Source: an uncultured Prevotellaceae bacterium (GTDB taxonomy: Bacteria > Bacteroidota > Bacteroidia > Bacteroidales > Bacteroidaceae). From it: 64,000 nt of DNA. Below are positions 43,241 through 52,153 of this stretch, piece by piece. Every line of letters starts with the position of its first letter. The first letter of the stretch is position 1. Location: assembly GCA_900316645.1 (NCBI GenBank), contig ONDP01000002.1, positions 1 to 64,000 of the forward strand, written 5' to 3'. The translations under genes and the position numbers were made by a program. The notes below the pieces were generated by a model. It was not told the origin of the DNA. It searched no databases and saw only the letters and a list, made by a program, of their open reading frames with translations.

Positions 43241-43381
43241 ATGTTGCCTATGCAAATTTCTACTCAAGAACAGTTAATTCAGCCTCGTGAGTCAACCATC
43301 CTGCTTATCAAGCAAATGGCAAGGATGTATAGAACAGTTAAACAATCAGATGGCACCCATGTGGTGGTAGGTTTGAATTAA
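43241..43381 (+). CDS. Small protein of 46 residues between fmt and rpe
   Basis: ATG to TAA gives MLPMQISTQEQLIQP, then a helical, basic stretch with RESTILLIKQMARMYR, ending in HVVVGLN. It is the only candidate gene in the 217-bp gap and lies 13 nt before rpe on the same strand. The composition and the amphipathic helix look protein-like, but no family is recognised and the evidence is only position and frame. Confidence 0.5.
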   Translation: MLPMQISTQEQLIQPRESTILLIKQMARMYRTVKQSDGTHVVVGLN

Positions 43382-43394
43382 AAAGAAAAGAACA

Positions 43395-44042
43395 ATGACG
43401 AAAGTATCTCCTTCATTGCTCGCAGCCGACTTCCTTCATCTCGACCGCGACATCGAAATGATTAATCGCAGTGAGGCTGATTGGCTTCACTTAGACGTGA
43501 TGGATGGTGTCTTTGTACCAAACATCTCGTTCGGCTTCCCCGTTTTGGAAGCTGTGGCTTCACAGTGTCAGAAACCCTTGGACGTACATTACATGATCGT
43601 TCATCCTGAGCGTTATATCAAGCAGACAGCTAAGTTGGGCGCCATGATGATGAATGTGCATTACGAGGCATGTGACCATTTGCATCGTACTGTTCAGGAG
43701 ATTCACGATGCAGGGATGAAAGCGGGAGTGACGTTGAATCCTTCTTCGCCAGTTTCGCTGCTTGAAGATATCCTGACAGATGTGGATATGGTATTGCTGA
43801 TGAGTGTCAATCCCGGCTTCGGTGGACAGAAGTTCATTGAGAATACCATCCTGAAGGTACAGCGTCTTCGCCGTATGATTGACGAAAGAGGATGTAACAC
43901 CCTGATAGAAGTTGACGGTGGCGTGCAGGAAGAAACGGCTCCCCGTCTGGTGAAGGCAGGAGTGGATGTACTGGTCAGCGGCAGCTATGTATTCAAGGCT
44001 GCACAGCCCGAACAAGTTATCAAGGATTTACGAGCCCTTTAA
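43395..44042 (+). CDS. rpe: Ribulose-phosphate 3-epimerase
   Basis: A 215-aa TIM barrel that interconverts ribulose-5-phosphate and xylulose-5-phosphate. Metal and catalytic motifs are present: VSPSLLAADFLHL, HLDVMDGVFVPNISFG, MSVNPGFGGQKF and IEVDGGVQEETAP. It ends one base before the convergent sigma-factor gene, with no room for a terminator between them. Confidence 0.95.
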   Translation: MTKVSPSLLAADFLHLDRDIEMINRSEADWLHLDVMDGVFVPNISFGFPVLEAVASQCQKPLDVHYMIVHPERYIKQTAKLGAMMMNVHYEACDHLHRTVQEIHDAGMKAGVTLNPSSPVSLLEDILTDVDMVLLMSVNPGFGGQKFIENTILKVQRLRRMIDERGCNTLIEVDGGVQEETAPRLVKAGVDVLVSGSYVFKAAQPEQVIKDLRAL

Positions 44043-44642
44043 TCAAAGCTCCATATCCAGGAGTATCTGGTGTTGTCTTGCCATGCGGCGCATATTGATG
44101 AGTGCGTAACGCATTCGGCCAAGTGAGGTGTTGATACTGACTCCTGTGATCTCGGCAATCTCTTTGAACGACAGCTCTTGGTAATAGCGCATATAGACCA
44201 CTTCCCGTTGATTGGCGGGGAGTGTGTCCATCATACGGCGGACGTCGTCCATGATTTGAGTGTTCACATACTCGTTCTCGCGGTTGCCTTCTCTCAGCGT
44301 ATCGTTACTGAGACTGTTCAAGTCATTGTCGGCATTGGGCTCAATAATATGCTCACTCTTATTGCGACGGAACTTGTCGATGATGATGTTGTGAGCGATA
44401 CGGGTCAGCCAATAAGAGAACTTACCGGAATCAGCATACTTGCCTTCCTGCAGTTTTACGATAGCTTTGATGAAGGTATCCTGAAAGATGTCATTGGCCA
44501 TTTCATAGTCACGAACTACGAAGTGGATATAGTTGAACACCTTTTGTTGGTTTCTGGCTAATAACTCATCAAAAGCCTTGTTGTCACCCGCTGTGTAGAG
44601 AAGAGCCAACTCCTCGTCAGTGCGGTTTGCATATGTCTTCAT
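44043..44642 (-). CDS. RNA polymerase sigma factor, ECF-like
   Basis: A 199-aa sigma-70 family protein taken from the ATG at 44642; the TTG two codons upstream is less likely. Region 2 is visible as FNYIHFVVRDYEMANDIFQDTFIKA and KFSYWLTRIAHNIIIDKFRRNK, region 4 as LPANQREVVYMRYYQELSFKEIAEITGVSINTSLGRMR. No anti-sigma gene is adjacent. The usual helix motif reads SINTSLGR where SVNTVKSR is common, typical of the Bacteroidota group. Its regulon is unknown. Confidence 0.88.
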   Translation of the reverse strand: MKTYANRTDEELALLYTAGDNKAFDELLARNQQKVFNYIHFVVRDYEMANDIFQDTFIKAIVKLQEGKYADSGKFSYWLTRIAHNIIIDKFRRNKSEHIIEPNADNDLNSLSNDTLREGNRENEYVNTQIMDDVRRMMDTLPANQREVVYMRYYQELSFKEIAEITGVSINTSLGRMRYALINMRRMARQHQILLDMEL

Positions 44643-44725
44643 ACTCAAATTGTTTTAATTGAAGTAGAAGTTGTATCGATAGGCAATTTGTTTTTGGTTA
44701 TTAACAATTATTATTATTTCAAGTG

Positions 44726-44757
44726 CAAAAATAAATAAAATAATTCTTTCTGCCAAA
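44726..44757 (-). promoter_or_regulatory. Promoter of the sigma-factor gene
   Basis: TTTG (44754-44757), 20 nt, TATTTTTG (44726-44733) on the minus strand; consensus match with an 80-nt 5' UTR. Confidence 0.7.
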
Positions 44758-44798
44758 TATTTTGGAAGAAAAATGCCCAAGAAGCAGTTTGGGGAAGT

Positions 44799-44825
44799 AA
44801 AAAGAGCAGCTCGCGGCTGCTCTTC
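44799..44825 (-). terminator. Terminator of rfbA
   Basis: On the minus strand AGAGCAGC, loop CGCGA, GCTGCTCT, then TTTTT; an intrinsic terminator 7 nt after the rfbA stop. Confidence 0.85.
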
Positions 44826-44831
44826 TGTCGA

Positions 44832-45704
44832 TTATTGTGCTAACTGCAAAAGATATTTTCCGTAGTCGTTTTTTGCCATCGGTTCTGCCACTTTCCGCAG
44901 TTGCTCTTTGGTAATCCAGCCTCGTTTGAAGGCAATCTCCTCCAGACAGGCCACCTTCAGACCTTGGCGCTTTTCAATGACTTCGATAAAGGTACTTGCC
45001 TCCGACAAAGAGTCGTGGGTACCGGTGTCGAGCCATGCAAAACCGCGTTGCAGGGTCTGCACCTTAAGATTCTTCTGTTTCAGATATTCTTGGTTGACGG
45101 TGGTAATCTCCAGTTCTCCACGGGCAGACGGTTTGATGTTCTTGGCTATCTCTACCACGCTGTTGGGATAGAAATACAATCCTACTACTGCATAGTTGGA
45201 TTTGGGCTTAGCGGGTTTCTCCTCGATACTCAGACAGTTGCCTTCGGCATCAAATTCAGCCACGCCATAACGCTCTGGGTCGTTGACATAATAGCCGAAG
45301 ACGGTAGCCTGTCCGTGTTTCTCGGCATTCTCCACACTTTGCTTCAAGAGTCCTGTAAAACCACTGCCATAGAAGATGTTGTCGCCCAATACGAGACAAG
45401 CACAATCGTTGCCTATGAATTTCTCACCGATGATGAAAGCCTGAGCCAGTCCGTCGGGTGATGGCTGCTCAGCATATTCAAAGTGTACACCCAGTTCGGA
45501 ACCATCGCCAAGCAGTCGCTTGAAACCAGGCAGGTCATAAGGTGTCGAGATAATCAGGATTTCACGGATACCTGCCAGCATCAATGCCGAGATGGGGTAG
45601 TAGATCATCGGTTTGTCGAAGATAGGAATCAACTGCTTTGAGATTCCTTTTGTGATGGGGTAGAGGCGTGTCCCACTGCCTCCTGCCAATACAATTCCTT
45701 TCAT
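44832..45704 (-). CDS. rfbA: Glucose-1-phosphate thymidylyltransferase
   Basis: A 290-aa nucleotidyltransferase, first step of dTDP-L-rhamnose synthesis. The signature [22 protein letters not shown] is at the N-terminus; [13 protein letters not shown] and [19 protein letters not shown] are RfbA active-site elements, and [14 protein letters not shown] is present. It is monocistronic, with a promoter facing the gene at 45815 across a repeat tract. Confidence 0.94.
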   Translation of the reverse strand: MKGIVLAGGSGTRLYPITKGISKQLIPIFDKPMIYYPISALMLAGIREILIISTPYDLPGFKRLLGDGSELGVHFEYAEQPSPDGLAQAFIIGEKFIGNDCACLVLGDNIFYGSGFTGLLKQSVENAEKHGQATVFGYYVNDPERYGVAEFDAEGNCLSIEEKPAKPKSNYAVVGLYFYPNSVVEIAKNIKPSARGELEITTVNQEYLKQKNLKVQTLQRGFAWLDTGTHDSLSEASTFIEVIEKRQGLKVACLEEIAFKRGWITKEQLRKVAEPMAKNDYGKYLLQLAQ

Positions 45705-45733
45705 AATAATCGTTTTTTATTTGATTTTCGCTG

Positions 45734-45793
45734 CAAAGATAGAAAATAATTATCAATTATCAATTGTCAATTATCAATTATTTTGTAACTTTG
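45734..45793. promoter_or_regulatory. Divergent promoters sharing one CAATTG as -33 element
   Basis: On the minus strand ATTG (45761-45764), 19 nt, TATCTTTG (45734-45741) serves rfbA. On the plus strand ATTG (45763-45766), 19 nt, TAACTTTG (45786-45793) serves the gene at 45815. The two -33 boxes overlap in one CAATTG palindrome inside the AT-repeat tract. Confidence 0.65.
45748..45780. repeat. AT-rich repeat tract between rfbA and the gene at 45815
   Basis: Tandem ATTATCAATTATCAATTGTCAATTATCAATTA units; the tract carries the shared -33 elements of both divergent promoters. Confidence 0.8.
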
Positions 45794-45814
45794 CACCGTT
45801 TAATTCAATATATT

Positions 45815-46447
45815 ATGGGATTCTTATCAAAACTATTCGGTCGCAAGGGCGACGAAGAACAACAGAAAGTGGGAGGCATGGAGGATTTCATGACCCTTAT
45901 CCGCGTATATTTTCAGGCTGTGATGGCCTCTGACTTGGGTATTACTAATCTGGCAGCGTTGCCTGACCTGCGAGTATTCAAGGCAACACTTCATGTACCC
46001 ACGCAGAACAATAAACTCGGTATGGCAGAGAAGTCACGCTGTAAGAAGATGCTGAAGGAAATTTACGGTATGAGTGATGACTTTACCAAGGAAATCGACC
46101 AGAGCATCCGCAAGCGTTGCAAGAAGCCACAGGATGTTCAGACGTATATGATTCAGTTCTCAGCTTTCTCTCAGGACCTGATGATGTTGACGGGCAATCT
46201 GATGAAATTCAAACTTCGTCTGCCCAGTTTCTTCAAGAGCGCTATCCGTTCGATGACAGAGAAAACGGTGAATGATATCTTCAATAAGAACGACTTCTCG
46301 GATGCCGGTGTGATGAAGACTGTAGTGGACATTCGTCAGTATGACCAGAAACTGGGTTTTACCCAGCAGTGGGTCACCGATTTTGTTTACCGGGTAGTCA
46401 TGCTTGCCAAGAAAGAAAAACGGCCGGCTGATGCCGATTCGAAATAA
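45815..46447 (+). CDS. Conserved hypothetical cytoplasmic protein
   Basis: A 210-aa protein from the ATG at 45815 (MGFLSKLFGRKGDEEQQKV); upstream in-frame codons lie in the repeat tract and promoter. The body is helical, basic and rich in Met and Lys, with an RCKKMLKEIYGMSDDF segment and a hydrophobic FFKSAIRSMTEKTVNDIF helix. No signal peptide, membrane segment or catalytic motif is visible. The N-terminal amphipathic FLSKLFGRK could associate with membranes (inference). It is not recognised as a named family. Confidence 0.65.
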   Translation: MGFLSKLFGRKGDEEQQKVGGMEDFMTLIRVYFQAVMASDLGITNLAALPDLRVFKATLHVPTQNNKLGMAEKSRCKKMLKEIYGMSDDFTKEIDQSIRKRCKKPQDVQTYMIQFSAFSQDLMMLTGNLMKFKLRLPSFFKSAIRSMTEKTVNDIFNKNDFSDAGVMKTVVDIRQYDQKLGFTQQWVTDFVYRVVMLAKKEKRPADADSK

Positions 46448-46495
46448 AAAACGTTAAATCTTTACTTAAAGGAAAGGATATAACAAAAAATATAC

Positions 46496-46503
46496 TACCT
46501 TTG
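46496..46503 (+). promoter_or_regulatory. -7 box upstream of the coiled-coil/zapA/rny unit
   Basis: TACCTTTG fits TAnnTTTG, 18 nt before the first start codon; the -33 region has no good TTTG. Confidence 0.45.
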
Positions 46504-46521
46504 TGAAGAAAACGAGAAGTT

Positions 46522-46824
46522 ATGACGCCTAATGAAAAAACGATAGCCGCCTTCGAAACCCGAATCAGGCAAATGATACTCCGATTTCAGGAACTGGAAA
46601 AGGAGAATCAGGAACTTTATTCGATGATTGAAAAGAACGAGCAGGACATCAAACAACTGCAGGCTAAGTTGGAACAGGGGCAGAATGACTATAACTCACT
46701 AAAAATGGCTAAGATGATTGAAATAACCGATGGTGACCTGGATGGCGCCAAGGAAAGATTGTCGAAGCTGATACGTGATGTGAACAAGTGTATTGCAATC
46801 CTCAGTGACGAAGAACAGCAATAG
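46522..46824 (+). CDS. Small coiled-coil protein upstream of zapA
   Basis: A 100-residue protein, almost wholly a predicted coiled coil in its first 70 residues (RIRQMILRFQELEKENQELY, then IKQLQAKLEQ), followed by a short helical tail. Heptad Leu/Ile spacing is clear. It lies 14 nt before zapA and shares its operon. By position and form it could be a ZapB-like partner of the Z-ring machinery, but there is no sequence proof. Confidence 0.7.
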   Translation: MTPNEKTIAAFETRIRQMILRFQELEKENQELYSMIEKNEQDIKQLQAKLEQGQNDYNSLKMAKMIEITDGDLDGAKERLSKLIRDVNKCIAILSDEEQQ

Positions 46825-46838
46825 GGACAGTTAGTAAC

Positions 46839-47141
46839 ATGGTAGATCAAAGTAAACTAAATATCAGGTTGCACGTCTATGACGAGGAAATCGAAGTCAA
46901 GATCAACCGAGAGGACGAAGAGTTCTATCGTAATGCAGCCAAACTTATTACCGATCGCTACAATGCTTACGCTCAGGCATACAAAGGGCGTAAGACAGAG
47001 CATATCATATCGTTGATGACGCTCGTCGACATCGCGCTATTGTATGAGAAGGAGCGTTCGCACAATGATACTGCCCCCTATGATAATGTTCTTGCCCGCC
47101 TCACGAAGGAGATAGAAGAGGCGCTGGGTACGTCACGCTGA
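46839..47141 (+). CDS. zapA: Cell division protein ZapA
   Basis: A 100-aa protein of ZapA form. The N-terminal strand/helix part is LNIRLHVYDEEIEVKINREDEEFYRNAAKLI, followed by a long C-terminal helix with HIISLMTLVDIALLYEKE. ZapA crosslinks FtsZ filaments at midcell. It stands just before rny, a conserved Bacteroidota arrangement. Confidence 0.85.
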   Translation: MVDQSKLNIRLHVYDEEIEVKINREDEEFYRNAAKLITDRYNAYAQAYKGRKTEHIISLMTLVDIALLYEKERSHNDTAPYDNVLARLTKEIEEALGTSR

Positions 47142-47180
47142 CGAAATGAGAACATTAACTCAATATATATTAGATTATTT

Positions 47181-48722
47181 ATGAACATTATTGTTGCTAT
47201 TATTGCCATAGTGGCTGCCCTGGTACTGGGTGGCGTGTGTGGCTTTTTGATTTTCCGCTTCGTCATCAAGGGAAAATATAATGAAATGGTGAGTGCAGCC
47301 CAAAAAGAGGCTGAGGTAATCAAAGAGAAGAAACTCTTGGAAGTGAAGGAGAAATTCCTGAACAAAAAGAGCGAGCTGGAGAAGGAAGTGCAACAGCGCA
47401 ACCAGCACATCCAGCAGAACGAGAACCGCTTGAAGCAGCGTGAAATCTCATTGAATCAGCGTCAGGAGGAGTTGGGACGTCGCAAGAACGAACTCGACAA
47501 CCAGCAGAATCGTATTGACAATGAGAAGAAGATGCTGGCCCTCAAGAATGAAGAACTTGAGAAGATGCAGTTGCAGGAGCGTACAAAGCTCGAAGAACTC
47601 TCAGGCTTGAGTGCTGAAGAGGCCAAGGCCCGTCTGGTGGAAGCCATGAAGGACGAGGCAAAGACTGACGCAGCCAGCTACATCAACGAAATCATGGATG
47701 AGGCTAAGCTTAATGCCAATGCCCAGGCGAAGAAAATCGTCATCCAGACCATTCAGCGTGTAGCCACTGAAACAGCCATCGAGAATTCTGTCAGTGTCTT
47801 CCACATTGATAATGACGATGTAAAAGGTCGTATCATCGGACGTGAAGGACGTAACATCCGTGCGTTGGAGGCAGCCTGTGGTGTTGAGATTGTCGTTGAC
47901 GATACCCCCGAGGCTATTGTCATCTCAGCTTTCGACCCCATCCGTCGTGAAACCTGTCGTCTTGCGCTCCACCAGTTGGTGAGCGATGGCCGTATCCATC
48001 CTGCCCGTATTGAGGAAGTGGTGGCTAAGGTGAAGAAACAGTTGGAGAACGAGGTGATAGAGACGGGTAAACGTACTGCCATCGACCTCGGTATTCATGG
48101 TTTGCATCCAGAGCTGATACGTATTATCGGTAAGATGAAGTATCGTTCTTCTTATGGTCAGAACCTGTTGCAACACGCCCGTGAGACAGCAAACCTCTGT
48201 GCTGTGATGGCTGCTGAACTCGGTTTGAACCCCAAGAAGGCTAAGCGTGCCGGACTGTTGCATGATATCGGTAAGGTGCCCGACGAGGATACTGAAGATC
48301 CACACGCTATTTACGGTGCTAAGATTGCTGAGAAATTCAAGGAGAAGCCCGATATCTGCAATGCCATTGGTGCTCACCACGATGAAATGGAGATGCAGAC
48401 GTTGTTGGCTCCTATCGTTCAGATTTGTGATGCCATCAGTGGTGCCCGTCCCGGTGCCCGTCGTGAAATCGTTGAGGCTTACATCAAACGTCTGAACGAC
48501 CTTGAGGCCATTGCCATGAGCTATCCCGGTGTTACCAAGACTTATGCCATTCAGGCTGGTCGTGAGCTCCGTGTTATTGTGGGAGCCGACAAGATGGATG
48601 ATGCCGAGACCGAGGCACTCAGCGGTGAGATTGCAACAAAGATTCAGAATGAGATGACTTATCCTGGTCAGGTGAAGATAACCGTTATCCGTGAAACCCG
48701 TTCAGTAGCTTACGCGAAATAA
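47181..48722 (+). CDS. rny: Ribonuclease Y
   Basis: A 513-aa membrane-anchored endoribonuclease that starts mRNA decay. An N-terminal transmembrane helix (about residues 3-27) is followed by a long coiled coil (30-190). The KH domain is marked by [22 protein letters not shown], and the HD domain by [25 protein letters not shown], with metal-binding HD and a second H in [10 protein letters not shown]. The gene is full length and ends the zapA operon before a strong terminator. Confidence 0.96.
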   Translation: MNIIVAIIAIVAALVLGGVCGFLIFRFVIKGKYNEMVSAAQKEAEVIKEKKLLEVKEKFLNKKSELEKEVQQRNQHIQQNENRLKQREISLNQRQEELGRRKNELDNQQNRIDNEKKMLALKNEELEKMQLQERTKLEELSGLSAEEAKARLVEAMKDEAKTDAASYINEIMDEAKLNANAQAKKIVIQTIQRVATETAIENSVSVFHIDNDDVKGRIIGREGRNIRALEAACGVEIVVDDTPEAIVISAFDPIRRETCRLALHQLVSDGRIHPARIEEVVAKVKKQLENEVIETGKRTAIDLGIHGLHPELIRIIGKMKYRSSYGQNLLQHARETANLCAVMAAELGLNPKKAKRAGLLHDIGKVPDEDTEDPHAIYGAKIAEKFKEKPDICNAIGAHHDEMEMQTLLAPIVQICDAISGARPGARREIVEAYIKRLNDLEAIAMSYPGVTKTYAIQAGRELRVIVGADKMDDAETEALSGEIATKIQNEMTYPGQVKITVIRETRSVAYAK

Positions 48723-48748
48723 CGGATAATCTCAATCATGAACAAAGA

Positions 48749-48785
48749 AATGGGGCTGTCGCATCGGACAGCCCCATTCCTTTTT
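48749..48785. terminator. Terminator between rny and the prolyl oligopeptidase gene
   Basis: Perfect 12-bp arms AATGGGGCTGTC and GACAGCCCCATT, loop GCATCG, then CCTTTTT. On the other strand the stem is followed by TCTTTG, so it may serve both convergent genes. Confidence 0.88.
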
Positions 48786-48797
48786 ATTACTTGATGA

Positions 48798-50900
48798 TTA
48801 CTTGAATTTGATGCCCATGTTGTAGAGGATGAAGCTATAGATATCGGCCTGTTCCTCTAAGATCTTTGCCAAAGGCTTGCCGCCACCGTGACCGGCCTTT
48901 GTGTCGATGCGAATGAGAACGGGATTGGTACCCTTGTGGCATTCCTGTAGGGTGGCAGCAAATTTGAACGAATGAGCAGGAACCACACGGTCGTCATGGT
49001 CGGCTGTGGTGACGAGGGTTGCAGGGTAGGAGGTGCCCGGCTTCAGATTGTGGAGGGGGGAATAGCCGCGCAGATATTCGAACATCTCGCGTGAGTCCTC
49101 ACTGGTGCCATAGTCTGATGCCCAGTTCCAACCGATAGTGAATTTATGATAGCGTAACATATCCATGACACCTACTTGAGGAATGGCAACGCGGAAGAGG
49201 TCGGGGCGCTGTGTCATGCAGGCTCCGACAAGCAGACCACCATTGGAACCGCCTACGATGGCAATCTTTTCGTTGGTGGTATAGCCTTCGTGGATGAGCC
49301 ATTCTGCTGCTGCGATGAAGTCGTCAAACACGTTCTGTTTCTGCATCTTTGTTCCTGCCAGATGCCATTCCTCTCCGTATTCGCTACCGCCTCGGAGTGT
49401 TACCTGAGCATAGATGCCACCCTGTTCGAGGAAGGGAATGCGGTTGGCTGAGAAGGAGGGCACGAGTGCAATATTGAAACCACCATAGCCATACAGATAG
49501 ACGGGGCGTGGTGACTTGACGTTTTTCTTGTAAGTAAGGAACATGGGGATGCGGGTACCGTCCTTGCTCTGGAAGAACACTTGCTCGGAGGTGTAGTCCT
49601 CCTGTTGGAATTTGACGTTGGGCTTTGCATAGAGCGTGCTTTCGCCCGTCGCCAAGTCATAACGGTAGATGGTGCCTGGTACGGTAAATGACGTGAAGGT
49701 GTAGAAACACTCTGGCTCGCGTTCATCGCCCGTAAAGCCCACACTGCCGACTGATGGCAGTTTTACTTCTCGTATCTGTCTGCCGTCGAGACCATAGAGA
49801 TAGGCGTGGTCAGAAGCATCCTGACTATAGGTGAGGATAAGTTGGCGGTTGATGACGTCGGCATTGTTCAGCACATTCTGCTGCTCGGCTATCAGTTCCT
49901 GCCAGTCGTTGATGCCCGGGCGGTTAATGTCGGCTGTCATGATGCGGTTGCGGGGAGCACCGTAATTAGTAAACAGGTAAATCTTTTCGCCCTCCGTATA
50001 AAGAGGCGTATATCGATAGTCCATATCGGCAGTCATCTGGATGAATTGTGAGTTGGGCTTGCGCAAATCACGCACGAAGAGCGTATTGCCAGCACCGGCT
50101 CCGTCTTCATAGAGGAACATCATGGTTTCTTCCTCGTTGACTGAAACGGTGTAGAAACGTTTGGGCTGTGCCGGATTCTGGTAGAACAGTACGTCGTCCG
50201 ACTGTGGGGTTCCTATCTTGTGATAGTAAATCTTCATTCCCTCGTTGACATTCGAAAACTCCTTTCCCTGTGTGGGGGCATCGTAGGCAGAATAATAGAA
50301 ACCGTCGCCCTGCCATGCAGCACCCGAGAACTTGGCCCACTCGATGTGGTCGGTGGTGAGCTGCCCCGTCTTGAGGTCGATGACATAGAACTCCTGCCAG
50401 TCGCTGCCAGAGCGTGATATGGTATAGGCGGCATATTTCCCGTTGTTAGAGAAATAGACTCCCTGGAGTGCTACCGTACCGTCGGTGCTCAGTTTGTTCG
50501 GGTCGAGGAAGATGCGAGGCGTACCTCCCAACTGGTCCATGACGTACATCACATACTGGTTCTGCAGACCGTCGTTCTTATAGAAATACCAGCGTCCGTG
50601 GTGCTTGCGAGGTGCCGACAACTTCTCGTAGTTAGCCACTTCAGTCAGTCGTTTCAGCAGTTTCTGCCGGAAGGGTATTTTTGAGAGATAGGCATTGGTG
50701 ATTTTGTTTTCGGCTTCAACCCATGCTGACGTCTTAGCGCTTGTGTCGTCCTCCAACCATCGGTAGGGGTCTGCCACTTCGGTGCCGAAATAGTTATCTA
50801 CGGTGCCGTCTTTGTCGGCCTTTGGGTATTGGATACCTTGTGCAGAAGCACTGGTGGACAGCAATACGGTTGCCATTGTCATAAGCAATTGTTTTTTCAT
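48798..50900 (-). CDS. Secreted prolyl oligopeptidase (S9A family)
   Basis: A 700-aa serine peptidase with a signal peptide (ending ASAQ). The N-terminal part is a seven-bladed propeller (WLEDDTSAKTSAWVEAEN start), the C-terminal part an alpha/beta hydrolase. The triad is Ser in GGSNGGLLVGAC (about residue 552), Asp in DHDDRVVPAHS and His in KAGHGGGK. It cleaves short peptides after proline, probably in the periplasm. hemW starts upstream on the same strand with a 6-nt gap. Confidence 0.93.
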   Translation of the reverse strand: MKKQLLMTMATVLLSTSASAQGIQYPKADKDGTVDNYFGTEVADPYRWLEDDTSAKTSAWVEAENKITNAYLSKIPFRQKLLKRLTEVANYEKLSAPRKHHGRWYFYKNDGLQNQYVMYVMDQLGGTPRIFLDPNKLSTDGTVALQGVYFSNNGKYAAYTISRSGSDWQEFYVIDLKTGQLTTDHIEWAKFSGAAWQGDGFYYSAYDAPTQGKEFSNVNEGMKIYYHKIGTPQSDDVLFYQNPAQPKRFYTVSVNEEETMMFLYEDGAGAGNTLFVRDLRKPNSQFIQMTADMDYRYTPLYTEGEKIYLFTNYGAPRNRIMTADINRPGINDWQELIAEQQNVLNNADVINRQLILTYSQDASDHAYLYGLDGRQIREVKLPSVGSVGFTGDEREPECFYTFTSFTVPGTIYRYDLATGESTLYAKPNVKFQQEDYTSEQVFFQSKDGTRIPMFLTYKKNVKSPRPVYLYGYGGFNIALVPSFSANRIPFLEQGGIYAQVTLRGGSEYGEEWHLAGTKMQKQNVFDDFIAAAEWLIHEGYTTNEKIAIVGGSNGGLLVGACMTQRPDLFRVAIPQVGVMDMLRYHKFTIGWNWASDYGTSEDSREMFEYLRGYSPLHNLKPGTSYPATLVTTADHDDRVVPAHSFKFAATLQECHKGTNPVLIRIDTKAGHGGGKPLAKILEEQADIYSFILYNMGIKFK

Positions 50901-50906
50901 ACCTTA

Positions 50907-52025
50907 TTATATATATATTAGTGAACTCATTACATAATCGCTGACGAAGAGCCCTTGGCGGGTCAGTATCAACCTGTCGCCTTCACGTCGGAGCAGTTTG
51001 CCGTCGATGAAACGCTGTGCCTCTTTTTCGCAGTATTGGCGATGGACGGCAGAGAGCGTGGTGAGGTCGAGTCCCTCGCAAGTGCGCAGGGCAGTGGTGA
51101 TGCAGTCGTTATAGTGGGTGTCGTCATCAATCAGCTCCTCTTCATAGGGTCGTTCGCTCCGCTCAATAGCCTCCATGTAGGTCTTGAGGTCGCTGACATT
51201 CCAACTGCGGCTCTTGCCGTCGTAGCTGTGGGCTGCTGCTCCTATCCCGATATACGGCACATTCTGCCAATAACTGCTGTTATGGCGAGAACGGAAACCT
51301 GGTCTTGCAAAATTAGATATCTCATAGTGCTCGTAGCCGGCAGCAGCCAACTTGTCTATCAGCAGTTCATACATCTTTCGCTCCAGTTCTTCATCCATGG
51401 TCCATTCGCCATTGTCGGTCGTCCATTTGTGAAGCGGCGTTCCCTCCTCGATGGACAGGCAGTAAGCGGAGATATGCTCGACATTGAGAGCCAGAGCAGC
51501 CTCAATGTCGTTCGCCCAATCGGCGAGCGTCTCATGGGGAAAACCGTATATCAGGTCGATACTGATGTTACAGATGCCGGCATTCCGTAGATGCTGAACC
51601 GCCATTGATACCTGGCTGGCTGTATGGCGGCGGTGCAGGAAGCTAAGCCGTTGATTGTCAAAAGTCTGGGCACCCATGCTCACGCGGTTGATGCCCAGTA
51701 GGGGCAATGCCTCCGCATACGCTTCTGTCACATCGTCGGGATTCATCTCAATAGTCACTTCCTGTGCTTGGTTATCATACACCTTATTAATATATAGGAA
51801 TAGCTGACCCAGTTGCTTCGTTGTTAACTGGCTGGGGGTGCCACCTCCCACATAGATGGTCTTGAACTTTTCACTTTTCACTTCTCGTTTTTCACTTCTA
51901 AGTTCCATCTCCCTACACACCGCATCAACATACCTCTGCTGCCATCTGGAATCGGTGGTCGAATAGAAGGCGCAGTAGATGCAACGGCTCTTACAGAACG
52001 GGATATGTATGTAAAGACCAGCCAT
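50907..52025 (-). CDS. hemW: HemW-like radical SAM protein
   Basis: A 372-aa protein from the ATG at 52025 (MAGLYIHIPFCKSRC); the longer frame uses a TTG in the promoter. The 4Fe-4S cysteines are C11, C15 and C18 in CKSRCIYC, followed by YVGGGTPSQL. HemW is now seen as a haem chaperone rather than coproporphyrinogen dehydrogenase. About 11 residues before KTIYVGGG are encoded by TTTTCACTTTTCAC-type repeats (51866-51899). A further repeat-like stretch near 51395-51425 encodes TTDNGEWTMDEE. Both are in frame. Confidence 0.88.
   Translation of the reverse strand: MAGLYIHIPFCKSRCIYCAFYSTTDSRWQQRYVDAVCREMELRSEKREVKSEKFKTIYVGGGTPSQLTTKQLGQLFLYINKVYDNQAQEVTIEMNPDDVTEAYAEALPLLGINRVSMGAQTFDNQRLSFLHRRHTASQVSMAVQHLRNAGICNISIDLIYGFPHETLADWANDIEAALALNVEHISAYCLSIEEGTPLHKWTTDNGEWTMDEELERKMYELLIDKLAAAGYEHYEISNFARPGFRSRHNSSYWQNVPYIGIGAAAHSYDGKSRSWNVSDLKTYMEAIERSERPYEEELIDDDTHYNDCITTALRTCEGLDLTTLSAVHRQYCEKEAQRFIDGKLLRREGDRLILTRQGLFVSDYVMSSLIYI
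51866..51899. repeat. TTTTCACT-type repeats inside hemW
   Basis: Tandem TTTTCACTTTTCACTTCTC-like units, translated as Lys/Glu/Ser-rich sequence (SEKREVKSEK) between conserved HemW segments. Confidence 0.7.
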
Positions 52026-52043
52026 TCGCTTACATTTTTCCCA

Positions 52044-52051
52044 CAAAAGTA
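52044..52051 (-). promoter_or_regulatory. -7 box of hemW
   Basis: TACTTTTG on the minus strand, 18 nt before the ATG; TTTC rather than TTTG lies 19 nt upstream. Confidence 0.5.
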
Positions 52052-52104
52052 CTAATAAAGTTTAATATTTGAAAGGTTTTTGTTGTTTTTTGCGTGAAAA
52101 TGCC

Positions 52105-52112
52105 TAAATTTG
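52105..52112 (+). promoter_or_regulatory. -7 box of the EF-G paralogue gene
   Basis: TAAATTTG matches TAnnTTTG, with TTTG 22 nt upstream (52079-52082), one base beyond the usual spacing. The 5' UTR is about 35-40 nt. Confidence 0.5.
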
Positions 52113-52153
52113 GCTTCGCTTATAGAAATTATTAAACCTAGAACATAACCGAT

